Shown: positions 31,966 to 42,391, numbered from the stretch's first letter. The stretch is 64,000 bases of DNA from Rhizodiscina lignyota (GCA_010015805.1 ML978131.1:806001-870000), one strand, 5' to 3'. Made by a program: numbers and translations. The notes: a model not told the origin generated them from the sequence alone.

Positions 31966-33223
31966 TCACGCCACGTCCGGAAAGCCAAAGTCGACACCAA
32001 ATGCCGGATATACATAACGATGTATTTCGTTCCGTTGCTGTACACTATGGACAAAGGCATCAAGATCCTCGAGATCGTCCTTTTCGAGCTTTACCAAATT
32101 CATATTGTCACGAATACGTGAGGGTGACACGGATTTTCCAAGGACCGAACGGCCATGTGCGACTACAAGTCAAACTATCGTCAGCCAAGCTGTCAGATCA
32201 AGCTCGTGGCGAACATGAGAAATGATGGGAGTCGGCATAATTGAGACGTACCATGCCAGCTTAAGAGTATTGTGCTCGCCCCTGTCCCTCTTCTCTTCGC
32301 AATCGTCTTGACAACGTCAAGCTCGATAAGCGGACTTCCGCTGCTCCCCAGTGGACTGTATGCCGTTACATGGATGCCTTTGGCTGTGCAAAAGTCCACT
32401 ATGTCTTGCTGAAGGAGAAGCAGATGGTTCTCAATCTGGTTCACAGCTGGTACGACGCTTACCTTCGGCAGTAGTTCGTTCAGATATTTGACACTGTAAT
32501 TGGCGACGCCGATGGCTTTGACTTTTCCGGTCGTAAGTAGCTTTTCCATGTCCTTGTACGTGTCGACGTGGCTTCGCTCCAAGGTCAAATCCCGAGACCC
32601 ATCAGGAAGTTTGGGAAACTTTTCGTCATTGCCTGGAGAAGAAGTCTAATTAGCTGCAGAGCATCTATGAGTATTTGCAAGTTGCGGCGACAGACACTGC
32701 GCATATGGTTCCACGCCCAACAGCGTTGCAGAATAGTCATGCTATCACTCTGTCCTGAGGACCTGAGCAGGGCAGGAAAGAGCCAAGACATAGTAGGATG
32801 AGCATTGGCTTACCATTCGGATTCATTGCGACTGGCCAATGCATAAGATAAAGGTCAATGTAGTCTAGGCCAAGCGCCTCCAGGCTCATATCAAGATTCA
32901 TCTCTACCCGTGTGTGATAGGTGCACCAAAGCTTTGTCGTGACAAATAGCTCTTCTCGTTTCACCTTCCCGCTCGCAAGAGCGTCGTTGAGGCCTAGACC
33001 AACTTCTGCTTCGTTACCATAGCAGTATGCAGCATCTACATGCCTGTAACCGATATCTAGTGCGTAGGCGACCGCTGCTCGCACTTCACCGGGTTTAGAT
33101 TGCCAAGTACCTTGAAAGGCGTTAGTATTGAGCGGCATATGAGACATTCCGAGACGAACCGAAGCCAAGCGCTGGGATTTGAACTCCATTATTGAGCCTG
33201 AAGTGGCGCGGAACATCGGACAT
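31966..33223 (-). CDS. aldo-keto reductase
   Basis: Four exons on the minus strand: 33223-33160, 33110-32814, 32632-32252 and 32162-31966; 312 residues, normal for the superfamily. NAD(P)H-dependent reduction of aldehydes or ketones. The catalytic tetrad is visible: Asp and Tyr in YRHVDAAYCYGNEAEVG, Lys in VTTKLW, His in YLMHWPV. Also present are GVANYSVKYL, VPAVNQIENHLLL, AYSPLGSSGSPL and the C-terminal coenzyme loop GKSVSPSRIRDNM. The second intron (181 nt, 32633-32813) is long for this region and removes a stretch between PNG and NDEKFP. First donor is gttcgt rather than gtaagt. Tandem with the transporter and monooxygenase genes. Confidence 0.9.
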
Positions 33224-33755
33224 AGTGGCAATGAAAGGATAAGAGACGCAAGTGGACGGATGGTTCCTTCCTGTGATAAAGGTGTGATGAGCGTTGTCTC
33301 CCGGGTGTATACGAGAGTATGAAATATCCAGCAGTCCAAGAGGCCTGTATCTAAGTCCATCTCTCGGATTTAAATCCCAGGTCAGCCGACGCTGATGAAT
33401 CGGAATTTGCACTTCGAACGGAAATTCAAAGCATCTGATGGACTGCGAGCCTGCAAGCAGCTTCTGATTGGCTCCGTGAGTGAAACGTTCCATAATACCT
33501 GGCCATCCAATTACATGTTACTGAGGGAGTTTCGAGCCATCTGCACCTCCAGGAAGAGTGTCAAGATGAGGAGAGTGAGAATTATGGCACGGATGAAAAT
33601 GTCTCGTAAGCTAAAGAGGAACTAGAAGAATAAGATGTGATATATCGAGACTTATTGTCGACTCAACGAGAAGATACCATATGCCATCGCGTCGAGAACG
33701 AGCTGTGCAGAGAAATGCTAAAACCATCATTAAACAAGATATTTCAATATTGAGG
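33224..33755. other. reductase promoter / monooxygenase 3' flank
   Basis: About 530 bp between two minus-strand genes; the likely promoter of the aldo-keto reductase gene. No supported gene or repeat. Confidence 0.45.
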
Positions 33756-35541
33756 CTAGATAATGCTTTTCATCTTCTCCACCAGCGAAGGCATTAGACG
33801 GAACCAAGAACGTGGCGCAAGAGAAGCGGCAGCCGCCATCAACAGCAATAGCTTCATTACGGTTGACATGGTCCTCAGCCATCTCTTGAAGGCGAAAAGA
33901 GGCCACAGAGAGCTGCCACCACTCATGTTGAAAGCCGCCCAATCGGGGAAGAAGGTTGCCATCCAGAAGGATCGGGCAAGCCCAGGCCAAGAAGCTGCAT
34001 TGCGACCAAAGTCGCCCATGTACCAGTTTGAGCAATCGCCTGCGAACACGGTGTTCTGCAACCCGCTATGGATCGCGTTGGTTGTACGGTCCTCCGCCGA
34101 TTGTTTCACCTCAATAACGGACGCCCGATGATCAAGCAGCGGTTTGAAGAGTGACTTGATGGCATAATCAACTTGTGTTTCGCACGCAAACAGAGCCGAA
34201 TTATTCGCCGGGAATGTGTTGGGGCCAAAAAGAATGGCGAGATTGGGATAGTTGTGCACGTAGGTCCCGAGATAAGCCTGTGCTCCACGACACTCCTTCC
34301 ACTGATCGTGTAGGGCCATGCCGTTAGCACCGACAATGTGCATCGGTGTTAGGAATTGTGAGACTTGGAAGCCAGTCGCAAGGACAATGATGTCGAAGTC
34401 GTCGCGGATACCGGAAGTGCTCACGATTCCCGTCTCGGTAATCTCCTTGATCCCTTCTGGTAAGAGCTCAACATTCTTTCTGTTCAAAGACTCAAGGTAG
34501 CCAGGGTCAAAAATTCGCCGCTTGCAGCCCAGAGGAAATTTGGGAATTAGCACCTCCCAGTACTTCTTTGGGGTCATTGAACAGATGTATTTGGTCGACT
34601 GCGCTTCCATTTTCTTCCGAGCTTTCACTCCGCTTGGCGTGGGGAAATAGGTGGCTGTTTCATCGTCGGCTTCTAAGAAGATGCGAAGACGAAGTGACCG
34701 CTGCCAAAGAGGAACCCACTTGAAAAGGAACTTATCCAAGGCGTTGTAATAGTGATTAGGGCGCTCGTGGTACCATTGGCCACTGCGAGCATACTGCTTT
34801 ACGAAGGCGACATCTGGCGCAATTGCCGGGACAACTTGAGCAGCGCTGCAGCCATTGCCAATGACCGCCACGCGCTTGCCCTTGTAGCTCACCGAATGGT
34901 TCCAACGTGCTGTGTGGAACATGTCTCCTTTGAAATTTTCCATCCCCGGGAACTTAACGTCTCGCGGGAACGAGATGGCTCCGACGGCAGACACAAACAC
35001 AGAAGCAAACCTCGAATACTCGATTTCAGTTTGAATATCTTTCAGCCTGACTTCCCATTTCGACTTGTCGGCGTGCCACGCAGCACCCACGCATTCGACG
35101 GAGCAGTGAACATGCTTTCGGATGTCAAACTTGTCAACGGTGTCGTCCATATCTGTCCGATGTCACTGTGGCGCACTCATACTGTCTTGGGGTACTGCTT
35201 ACACTGTAGGATTTCGGGTTGCTCGCATAGTTCTCTAGACCAGTTCGGGTTTAGGTTGAAGCTGAAGGAATAGAGTACGGACTTGAGATCACAGCCACTG
35301 GAGTGATATTCTCAGCAGATGCTCGTGCTTTTGGCAATGTCGGGATCCATTCTCACCAGCCCGGATAAGTGTTCGTCCTCCATGTACCCCCGACTCCGTC
35401 GAGCTTCTCGTAAATGGTAAAGTCTTCGAAGCCTAGGCCATGCTTAAGACGATAAGCCATTGCGATTCCGGCTGGGCCTGCGCCAATGATGATGGCATTG
35501 AGCTCCTTCGCGTAAGGCGACATGTTTCCTGCTGTGTGCAT
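33756..35541 (-). CDS. flavin monooxygenase, Baeyer-Villiger type
   Basis: Three exons on the minus strand: 35541-35357, 35297-35203 and 35152-33756; 558 residues. Two Rossmann motifs are present: IIIGAGPAGIAMAYRL for FAD near residue 15 and VAVIGNGCSAAQVVPAIA for NADPH near 190. GVGGTWRTNTYPGCGCD and the FSFNLNPNWS block are typical of BVMOs. The type I fingerprint FxGxxxHxxxW appears as FKGDMFHTARW, followed by Asn instead of the usual Pro or Asp. LATGF is also present. Such enzymes insert oxygen next to a ketone to give an ester, or oxidise S/N. The C-terminal 50 residues include a hydrophobic stretch (KLLLLMAAAASLA) that could anchor the protein in a membrane. An alternative start is Met7. 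Substrate unknown. Confidence 0.9.
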
Positions 35542-35901
35542 CGTGCGTTGAGTCTACAATAATCGAGTTCACCCACGAAGAGGATCGAGGCACTGGACTT
35601 TGACGAGCGAACATATGTCTTATTCGAAATAGCAAAGACAGAATCTGAGGCGGACTGCTCTTCCCTCGGTCGCGGCTCTGGAAAGCTCTTCCAGTGGCAT
35701 AGCTCCCGAGCGACACAGGCCGAGATCGCCACGATGGAATGACATGTTTCTGACACTTGGTGGGGATCGCAAGTGAATTCCGAGGAAATGGAATTGGTGG
35801 TTGGCTGGGCTTTACTCCGTATGTGTGCACACGTTCGTGCTATCACGTCGTCTCGGAAATCTGCCCCGACACGTGACATGTTAGACAAACTCGGTTAGAT
35901 A
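35542..35901. other. monooxygenase promoter region
   Basis: About 360 bp upstream of the monooxygenase start, up to the MITE. No gene recognised; no trace of the missing 5' half of the dehydrogenase relic found downstream. Confidence 0.45.
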
Positions 35902-36090
35902 CCGTACTTTCCGGCTATACTGAAACAGCGCTAAAGGAAGACGCTAACCATCTCAGGTAGGAAAGTGGATATCTTCCATATGGTTACTTACAGAAGAGTA
36001 GGGCTATGGATGTCTGTGCGCATCTATCGTATTGGTCACATCAAAAGCCGTGCACACTTCGCGTAGTTCCAGTACAGCCGGAAAGTATGG
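35902..36090. mobile_element. TA-flanked MITE, 189 bp, Tc1/mariner-like ends
   Basis: The ends are imperfect inverted repeats of about 21 bp. The left end begins CCGTACTTTCCGGCT at 35902; the right end (36070-36090) reads the same on the other strand, with two mismatches in the 21 bases. Both ends are bordered by TA (35900-35901 and 36091-36092), the duplication made by Tc1/mariner/pogo-type transposases. There is no coding capacity. It sits in the promoter side of the monooxygenase gene and only 7 bp from where the dehydrogenase relic starts. Confidence 0.75.
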
Positions 36091-36097
36091 TACATAG

Positions 36098-36722
36098 GGC
36101 ATCAGTGCCCTAGTCGCTCAAGCCGACGACTGCAGAGACATTATCATCGCAGATATAGACAAGGGCCGGCTCCAATTTGCTTTTGGAAACGGATTCGCAC
36201 AGGCCGTGCATGAGGTTGAGTCACGGAGGGGAGCTACGGTAGAGGAGAAAAAGGAGATAGCGCGAGAGACTGCTCGAAAGATCGGCGCAGTGAAGTAGCC
36301 GGACGGTGAGAGTGTCGGGGAGATCCAAAGAACGTCGAGACCAGCCTGCAATCGTCTATATATGTAAGTCATACTTTTGCGTTTGTCTATATCAGATTTT
36401 GACATTCGACCAGGCAACGCGATCGGGAGGGAGCGTTATCCTTGTTGATATGGGAACACCTGATCATACACTGTCAACGTGGCGATATACAAATGCTTAT
36501 CCCAGGACAATTGAGATTGCAACAGCGGCAGCCACAGGTTCCTCGCTTAGTTCCACGATTCTTCCAAACGTTCGGAAATTGATCACACATCGTCACAAGG
36601 GGCTCGCCTCCGTTGAAGAGGCGTTTAACAATACCTCAAAGACAAGATATGCAAATTAGAACCTTGTCATGAAGGTCGTAGTTGAAATGGATGGCGTAGG
36701 ACGGCCGCAGTATCATCTGTGA
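36098..36722 (+). pseudogene. xylitol/sorbitol dehydrogenase relic (zinc-type MDR), 5'-truncated
   Basis: Remnant of the C-terminal half of a medium-chain zinc polyol dehydrogenase. The first piece (36098-36298) reads SALVAQADDCRDIIIADIDK and on to ARETARKIGAVK, equivalent to the Rossmann strand and helix of xylitol dehydrogenases. After an in-frame TAG the homology continues (PDGESVGEIQRT). It then resumes in another frame with GGSVILVDMGTP (about 36431), NAYPRTIEI, LPNVRKLITHRHKGL and VEEAF, meets a second stop at 36657-36659, and ends with NLVMKVVVEMDG. The expected VDILGVFRY block is partly missing. Thus at least two stops, a frameshift and small deletions are visible, and the N-terminal zinc-binding half is absent. 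It is a decayed host gene next to a MITE. Confidence 0.85.
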
Positions 36723-37003
36723 TGCGAACGGTCACGTTACAGTCTCGACCATATGGGCATGTATTATCACGAGATCGTTGACACTAACCATCATCATTGC
36801 GGATCTGGATGCTCTAGTCAAACCTAAGAGGGGTATATTCCGAGACATTGAAGTCCACGTCTAAAACGCTCCGTCCAGACTCAGTAGTTCCACATGACCT
36901 TCAGCAACTAGGGAAAATATATTAAAGTCGTCAGGACAAGATATCTCGAAAATCAATCGCCAACGCCTTCCGCTATGCATGCCGAACGCATCTACTATAT
37001 CGT

Positions 37004-37420
37004 TCACTCCCCCTGTATATGCAACAGGGTGCAACTGCCCGTGATCAAGACCTGCGGCGGCCCAACTGTGAATGTCTCCCAGTCATCGCTGTCGACGTGC
37101 GTATTCGTGATTTTCATCTGAAGTCCATCCAGACCCCAGAAGGTGCAGTCTACGTCCATGCCATTGTTGAAAATCTCGCCAGTGCTCATCGATAGTTGTG
37201 CGTTCTGCAGCACATCGCCGCTCTCAAGCACAATTGTTGCGAAGCCCCACGTTACGCCGTCGAGGGGCCAGTTGAGGGCCACAGACTGAATTGGACCCTG
37301 ATCAATAGCACCGTGGAAGGTGACTGGGATGGAGAGTGTTTGGCGGGGCTGGAGTGGGGCGGCGGAGGTGAGGCTCAAGAGAGCGACTGCAATTGTGGCG
37401 CGTGCGGCGAGGCGCATCAT
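37004..37420 (-). CDS. small secreted protein, effector-like
   Basis: 138 residues from the ATG of MMRLAARATIA, a good signal peptide (ALLSLTSAAP) followed by LQPRQ, a likely Kex2-type site. An in-frame ATG at 37483 would add 21 residues and weaken the signal. The mature part has few Cys (VDCTFW and GSCTLL), consistent with one disulfide, and a beta-rich look (IPVTFHGAIDQGPIQSV, LQMKITNTHVDSDDW). No known domain recognised. Small size, secretion and a location in a gene-poor stretch near transposon debris are features of candidate effectors, but this is inference. Confidence 0.7.
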   Translation of the reverse strand: MMRLAARATIAVALLSLTSAAPLQPRQTLSIPVTFHGAIDQGPIQSVALNWPLDGVTWGFATIVLESGDVLQNAQLSMSTGEIFNNGMDVDCTFWGLDGLQMKITNTHVDSDDWETFTVGPPQVLITGSCTLLHIQGE

Positions 37421-39201
37421 GATTGATGAAGTGGAGGAGAAGTGTACGGGGATGCAAGCAGGATTAGGAAGAAAGCGATGCATATGAATTTAAACGAGCA
37501 GAGCAGTATCAATTGAGGATTAATTGAATTGCCCCATCAGGTATATTTGGTATCCCCCAAAGAAGTAGCCGATGAGGATGACGAGATGGTGAGAGCGTGC
37601 ACGCTTCAGAGCTTAATATACATATCGAGCGCATAAGATGCCCAGAGAACTTTTTGAAAAGTATAGTGTGAATCGAGCATCGTGGCTGCACGGGTTGTTC
37701 GTGCATCTGGAACCTGCCGAGGAGTGTCATTGCCGTTGTTGGAAATGATGGAAGCTAGCCTCTTCCAACACAGGGAGCAATGAGAGGTTAACCAGATACT
37801 TCCAGAATAGGTAGGCTGTGAGCCAAATGATTGGCTCGACGACGGAGAGAACAGGAAAGAAACGGAAAGGAGGGTATTCGACAACGGCACAGATTTGGCT
37901 TACCGTTCACATTGAATCACGCGCCGCGGCAAGAGCGGCGACGAGAAACGAGAAGTGAGTTGAGGTTGAAAATAGGAGTAATACGAAAGCGAGCAAGCGT
38001 CGTGAGGTATAAGAATAGTCCTCCACGCAGTCTGGGATTGGTCGCTTGTAGGTTTGGAGATCCCACGTCATCCTTCTCCAGATCCGGCGGCGAGGCGACC
38101 AGACTTCTTGGCCAAATGCTTCAACCAATTGAAGTATTAGTATCAGTCTATTCGTTGCTTGACGACGAGGCTGAGCATAGGTGTATCTGATTTTTGTGTT
38201 ACAGGTTTCAGAGCTTCGATTCGAATGCAGGGGAGAAAATGTCCGGTATGGCCATTGGACGTGGAGTTGGCACGATCTCTGGATTTCGCCCGCATATTAG
38301 TCCTTCAGTAATGTAGGTTTTTGCAAATTCTCTAGTCAGTGCAGAGCCTCCGGTGTCGGTTATCGCCTCAAATTTGTCTCATCTTGACATGAGTGACAAA
38401 GGGACATGCGCCACAAGCCCAAGAAGCGTTCACGTGGGCAGATCCGGGTACAATATGGCCGAGAGTCTGGAGACTGTAGTTGAGCCGCCGCAAAGGAGTT
38501 TTTAGAAGAGTCCGAGAACAATTTTTGATCGTTTACGAAGATCAGGTGCAAAAGATGAGTTTGACGTTCTGCAGAAATTTCCGCTATGTCAAGGGAACAA
38601 CACGATCGGAAACATTGTTCTACCCGCTGAATAATTTTGAGATTAAAACAATAGTTCTCTTGGCAAGTTCACATCGTAGTTATTTTTGCTGTCTTCGTCT
38701 AGTATCGTATGTTCTGTGACCTGTCTTGAGACAGGCGCGCGCGCCACCAGACAGGGAGGTCGAGGGTGACAAAGAACTTGAGCATTGGCCGCAATGAACT
38801 GTTCAAGTGCATGGTCGCTTGTGTCAAGATAAACTATGTTCGCTAAAACCATGTGATCTAGATAAGCACTGGCTAATAAGACATATCGCGCCGAGCTATA
38901 AGCGACGTTCTCGTCGAAGCCGAAGAGGTTGAGCTTCCGTGATTATTTGCAGCGCTCAACTTGCGAGCTTATTCGGACTAAGACCTGAAAAATTCTCTCA
39001 TATACAAGCGCCATTGTTCCAAGTCGGAGGGTCAATGCTTAGATAAAGCAATTGTGGTAATCATGGTAGCACCCAGAATAAAGAGACGCTCTTAGTGCAT
39101 CCAAGCTTGCCCAGCCACGACTGAATGGCATCTTTGTTGACCATACAAAGGGGGTAGTTTGCAACTCCGGGCACTGACAATGGCACCTCGCTCGCACAAC
39201 A
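37421..39201. other. gene-poor stretch
   Basis: About 1.8 kb with only short frames on both strands. The part just upstream of 37420 is the promoter of the secreted-protein gene. No repeat, RNA gene or conserved fragment was recognised. Confidence 0.45.
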
Positions 39202-40359
39202 ATGACTGCGAGAATAAGTCAAATAAATGTGAATCGTTCGCTCTGCTGTCCTGTGAACGCAGAACCGTATACCAATCGACCGCTCTTTATATTGTTCGAC
39301 GAAATGGATCCTGCAAATCCTAAGTCTGGCGCGGGCGCCGGATTCTCAGACTCAATGCGTGATTCAGTCGTGTTTGCTGACAGTCAGTTTGATCTATCAT
39401 TGTCCGTGGGAAGTTCTCGAGCGAATGCGTGTACCGATATCGAGCGAGCGCAGGGTGCAACAGCCCCTGGAGTGTTTGAGGAGACAGCGAACGGATACAT
39501 GATCTATGCCGAGGGTAAGCATGGAGATGAAGAACTTACGGAACGATTCCAGTTTCCTTTAGATCGTAACAGGGCCGAAGAGATTCTCATGTTAGCATAC
39601 ACTATCCGGAGCAGCATTCTCCTTAGCCAGAACTACATCGAAAAGGCGGCATTCGATAAGGATTCGTTCAAATCTACCAACATGCTACTCGGCCATAAGG
39701 GAGACGGAATACCGAGAGAAGTTGTGCGACAACAAGCGAAAGACGCACTGGCTATCCGTTCGGTATCCCTTTTCGAGACCATATTTTATGATTCCGCGGA
39801 GGACATCTCGGATGATGAGTCCATCAGGAGCGTACACTCGGACTGGGAGGTACTTGGGCAGTGGCTTCAAAAGAAATCGAAACACGATCCTAAATTCGAA
39901 CCTGGCACGGACACCTCCTTCATGCACACGGACCGAGCGAGAGCCATTCGGAACCAAATCGTATATCAGTACGGAATGGCATCCCTGACTGCAATATATG
40001 ATGCAGAAGCCCACTGGGAGCTGATGATGCAGGTATATCCTCGCTGGTTGAAGTATCTCAGTTATGCCATTGCCAACACTGAGAGATACTTACCAGCTTT
40101 GACAGATTCTGGCCTCGAGAAGTTCCCGTCGTCGATATCAGGGGGGTCGCGTAGATTTGAAAACATTGCGCCTGAGCAGTCTCCGAGGACAGAGCGTAGC
40201 GCGACCTCTGCTGCTCCTAAAGAACCATCAGAAAATGCTGGACGCAAATCTCTGACAGGGCCTGGACCACAGTCACCGATACCAATGCCTCATGTAGCGA
40301 ACGTTAAGCATACTTTCGAGCATATGCTAGCCAAGGTTCGGAGCGCACGTCAGGGATAA
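39202..40359 (+). CDS. orphan acidic protein, frame continues past stop
   Basis: Single exon of 385 residues from ATG 39202, or 351 from the in-frame ATG at 39304 (MDPANPKSGAG), which looks the more natural N-terminus. No known domain recognised. Residues about 110-300 appear helical and ordered (RAEEILMLAYTIRSSILLSQNYIEKA, split by charged turns; RAIRNQIVYQYGMASLTAIY; YPRWLKYLSYAIANTERY), between disordered ends. After the TAA at 40357-40359 the same frame stays open for 55 codons with protein-like sequence (GSDGITSVNNPDGSKT, ASWRKIGSSVTNWIKACIS), so the stop may be recent, read through, or polymorphic. Confidence 0.6.
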   Translation: MTARISQINVNRSLCCPVNAEPYTNRPLFILFDEMDPANPKSGAGAGFSDSMRDSVVFADSQFDLSLSVGSSRANACTDIERAQGATAPGVFEETANGYMIYAEGKHGDEELTERFQFPLDRNRAEEILMLAYTIRSSILLSQNYIEKAAFDKDSFKSTNMLLGHKGDGIPREVVRQQAKDALAIRSVSLFETIFYDSAEDISDDESIRSVHSDWEVLGQWLQKKSKHDPKFEPGTDTSFMHTDRARAIRNQIVYQYGMASLTAIYDAEAHWELMMQVYPRWLKYLSYAIANTERYLPALTDSGLEKFPSSISGGSRRFENIAPEQSPRTERSATSAAPKEPSENAGRKSLTGPGPQSPIPMPHVANVKHTFEHMLAKVRSARQG

Positions 40360-40527
40360 ATCGTAGAGTCAAGCAAGGAACAACCCGGATCGGATGGCAT
40401 CACGTCGGTAAACAATCCGGACGGTTCCAAGACGCCGTCTGGCATCGCGTCCTGGAGGAAGATCGGTTCCAGTGTCACTAATTGGATCAAGGCCTGCATA
40501 AGCCGTAAGTGGAATTTTCGACAGTGA
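40360..40527 (+). other. in-frame coding-like extension after TAA
   Basis: Same frame as the preceding orphan protein, 55 codons to TGA at 40525-40527. Composition and pattern resemble protein. A donor-like gtaagt at 40505-40510 and an acceptor-like attgccag at 40533-40540 are present, but would leave a very short intron. Confidence 0.45.
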
Positions 40528-40691
40528 CGTTCTATTGCCAGCTCTTTTGACGGCACAGGAATGATGAAATTTCACCGCAGTATGTTAATAGAGAGGAAGT
40601 TCGAAGCATAGGAAAAGCGCCTTAGAGGGCAGCAAAAATGCTGGCTGCAGTTTTCAAGACACTGAACAGTAGAAGGCCTCTGGGATCAATG

Positions 40692-40979
40692 AAATGTACA
40701 AATTTTACAGTTCGCTATTGATTAGTACACTCCAAGGAGAGTACAACTAAAGTTTTCCAGACGGTCTCACTTACCTCGAAGAATAAGAGATGTTCCCCTA
40801 CAAGCGTTACATTTTACCCGACGGCTTTGGTGTGTAGTCTTTGTCTAATAAAGTATAAGTATTTCAATAGTCCGACATTGTTTAATACTCTCCGAAGACC
40901 GTACAACCAAACTTTCAAAGAGGGTCTCGCATACCTTGAACTACAAGAGTTGCTCAGCCTTAGGTGTTACAGTTTGTCT
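40692..40979 (+). repeat. diverged tandem duplication, unit about 160 bp
   Basis: Two direct copies (about 40692-40820 and 40849-40979). Matching blocks include agtacactccaag / aatactctccgaag, gagtacaactaaagtttt / cgtacaaccaaacttt, acggtctc / agggtctc, tacctcgaa / taccttgaa and gcgttaca / ggtgttaca. No coding frame is conserved between them. Confidence 0.6.
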
Positions 40980-42391
40980 AGCAGTCAGATATCTTGTCGC
41001 CATCGACGCTGTGAGGTTGAGGTCAAAATACACATCTGAACTAAAGCCGCCGTCTCGCTGATCAGTTTCCCATGGAGTCGTAGATCCACGGGCCGAGTCA
41101 ACAACCACGTGCAAAACTGGAGAACTGATCAACGATCGTCGATGTCGAAAAGTTCAGGAGCCACAATGTCGATGTCGCATTCCTTCAATTCCATATCGGC
41201 GGCACCGTGCGGCAAACTAGGCAAGGAGTTCCTGTCGATACGTACTGACAGTCGTTTCCCGGCGAACTGCTAATGAAAAGGGGCCGTTTACAATGTCCGG
41301 GTGGCCTCAAGCTCAAGACCTCAGCGCCACACTCCCACCAATAGCCACGGCGTAACGACATTTTCACGTTTTCGCGTCGGGAGTTCCGAAGGAGCGTCTG
41401 AGAAAGAGCTATCCCGAGCCTTTGCGCGTAGTGATCGAGAATTCGCAGACATCGAGATAAATTTCCTGTGAAACGCCTGTCCGCAGATCGTCGGGCAGCA
41501 AGTTTCGAAGGTAGAAGTTCGTTCTGCGGATCCTGACGCGTTCGTCGATGCCCGCTTGAGAGCGACACGCCCGTGGCTCCAACGCGCGTCTCCTTCCAAT
41601 TGCATGGCAAGAAGCTGGATGGAGGGTAAACCAGGTTTCCTCTTCTCCTGCAGGGGATCTCATCCATGACGATCCATCGTGGTGCTTGGCGCTAATTCCG
41701 AATGGATCGCCGATTCCCTAGCAGGGGGGATGAACGGATGAAAAGCGGGGCTTGCATGTGGTGGCTTCTACAGCGGGCATGAAATTCAGAGTAATGCTGA
41801 TTTTTGGAATCCCATTGCAAGTCATAAGCAATTAAGGCGAATTGTACAGATTAGGTATTGGCTATTTGATTGCTTCTGCGATTGAGAAAGCATGATATCG
41901 ATACTGGCCAGCCGGCTGGCGCGCTTCGTGAGAAAAAGACTATGTACATAATCAAAGCCAAGTTGCTGCCGGGGTATCTTTGTGCTGGCAGTCAGAAAAT
42001 AACCAAGCAATTGCATGCGAGAACGCTATCATTCAATTCGTAATGCCATTGACAGTAGCTAGCTCATATCCGCTACCGTCGTGATGTAACTCCAGCAATG
42101 GTCGATCCGTGCGCTCGTGTATTCCAACCCCGCCCGCAGCTACTTCGTTTGCTTTACCAAAGCAAGAAGAATGGGGACATGTGTTCCTCGGAGGTGATCG
42201 GTGCATGAAGCGATTGATAGCCGTGAATGTGCTGTATGCTGTTGTAATACGTGGCTGACACGTTAACTTCCTGGGCAGCCGCGAAAGATGGTGCAACATT
42301 GACATTGCGAGCATGATGACGTCCATGAGACAAGACCTGGATAGTTTGCTTTGAAATCGATGTCGAGTCGGCGAAACAGATGGAGAGCCAT
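40980..42391. other. intergenic, nothing supported
   Basis: About 1.4 kb. Minus-strand frames at 41185-41667 overlap one another in three phases with no family motif. No RNA gene or further repeat identified. Confidence 0.4.

Noticed and set aside
41185-41667. 160-codon minus-strand frame
   Set aside because: Two other phases on the same strand are equally open; Arg-rich composition without any motif.
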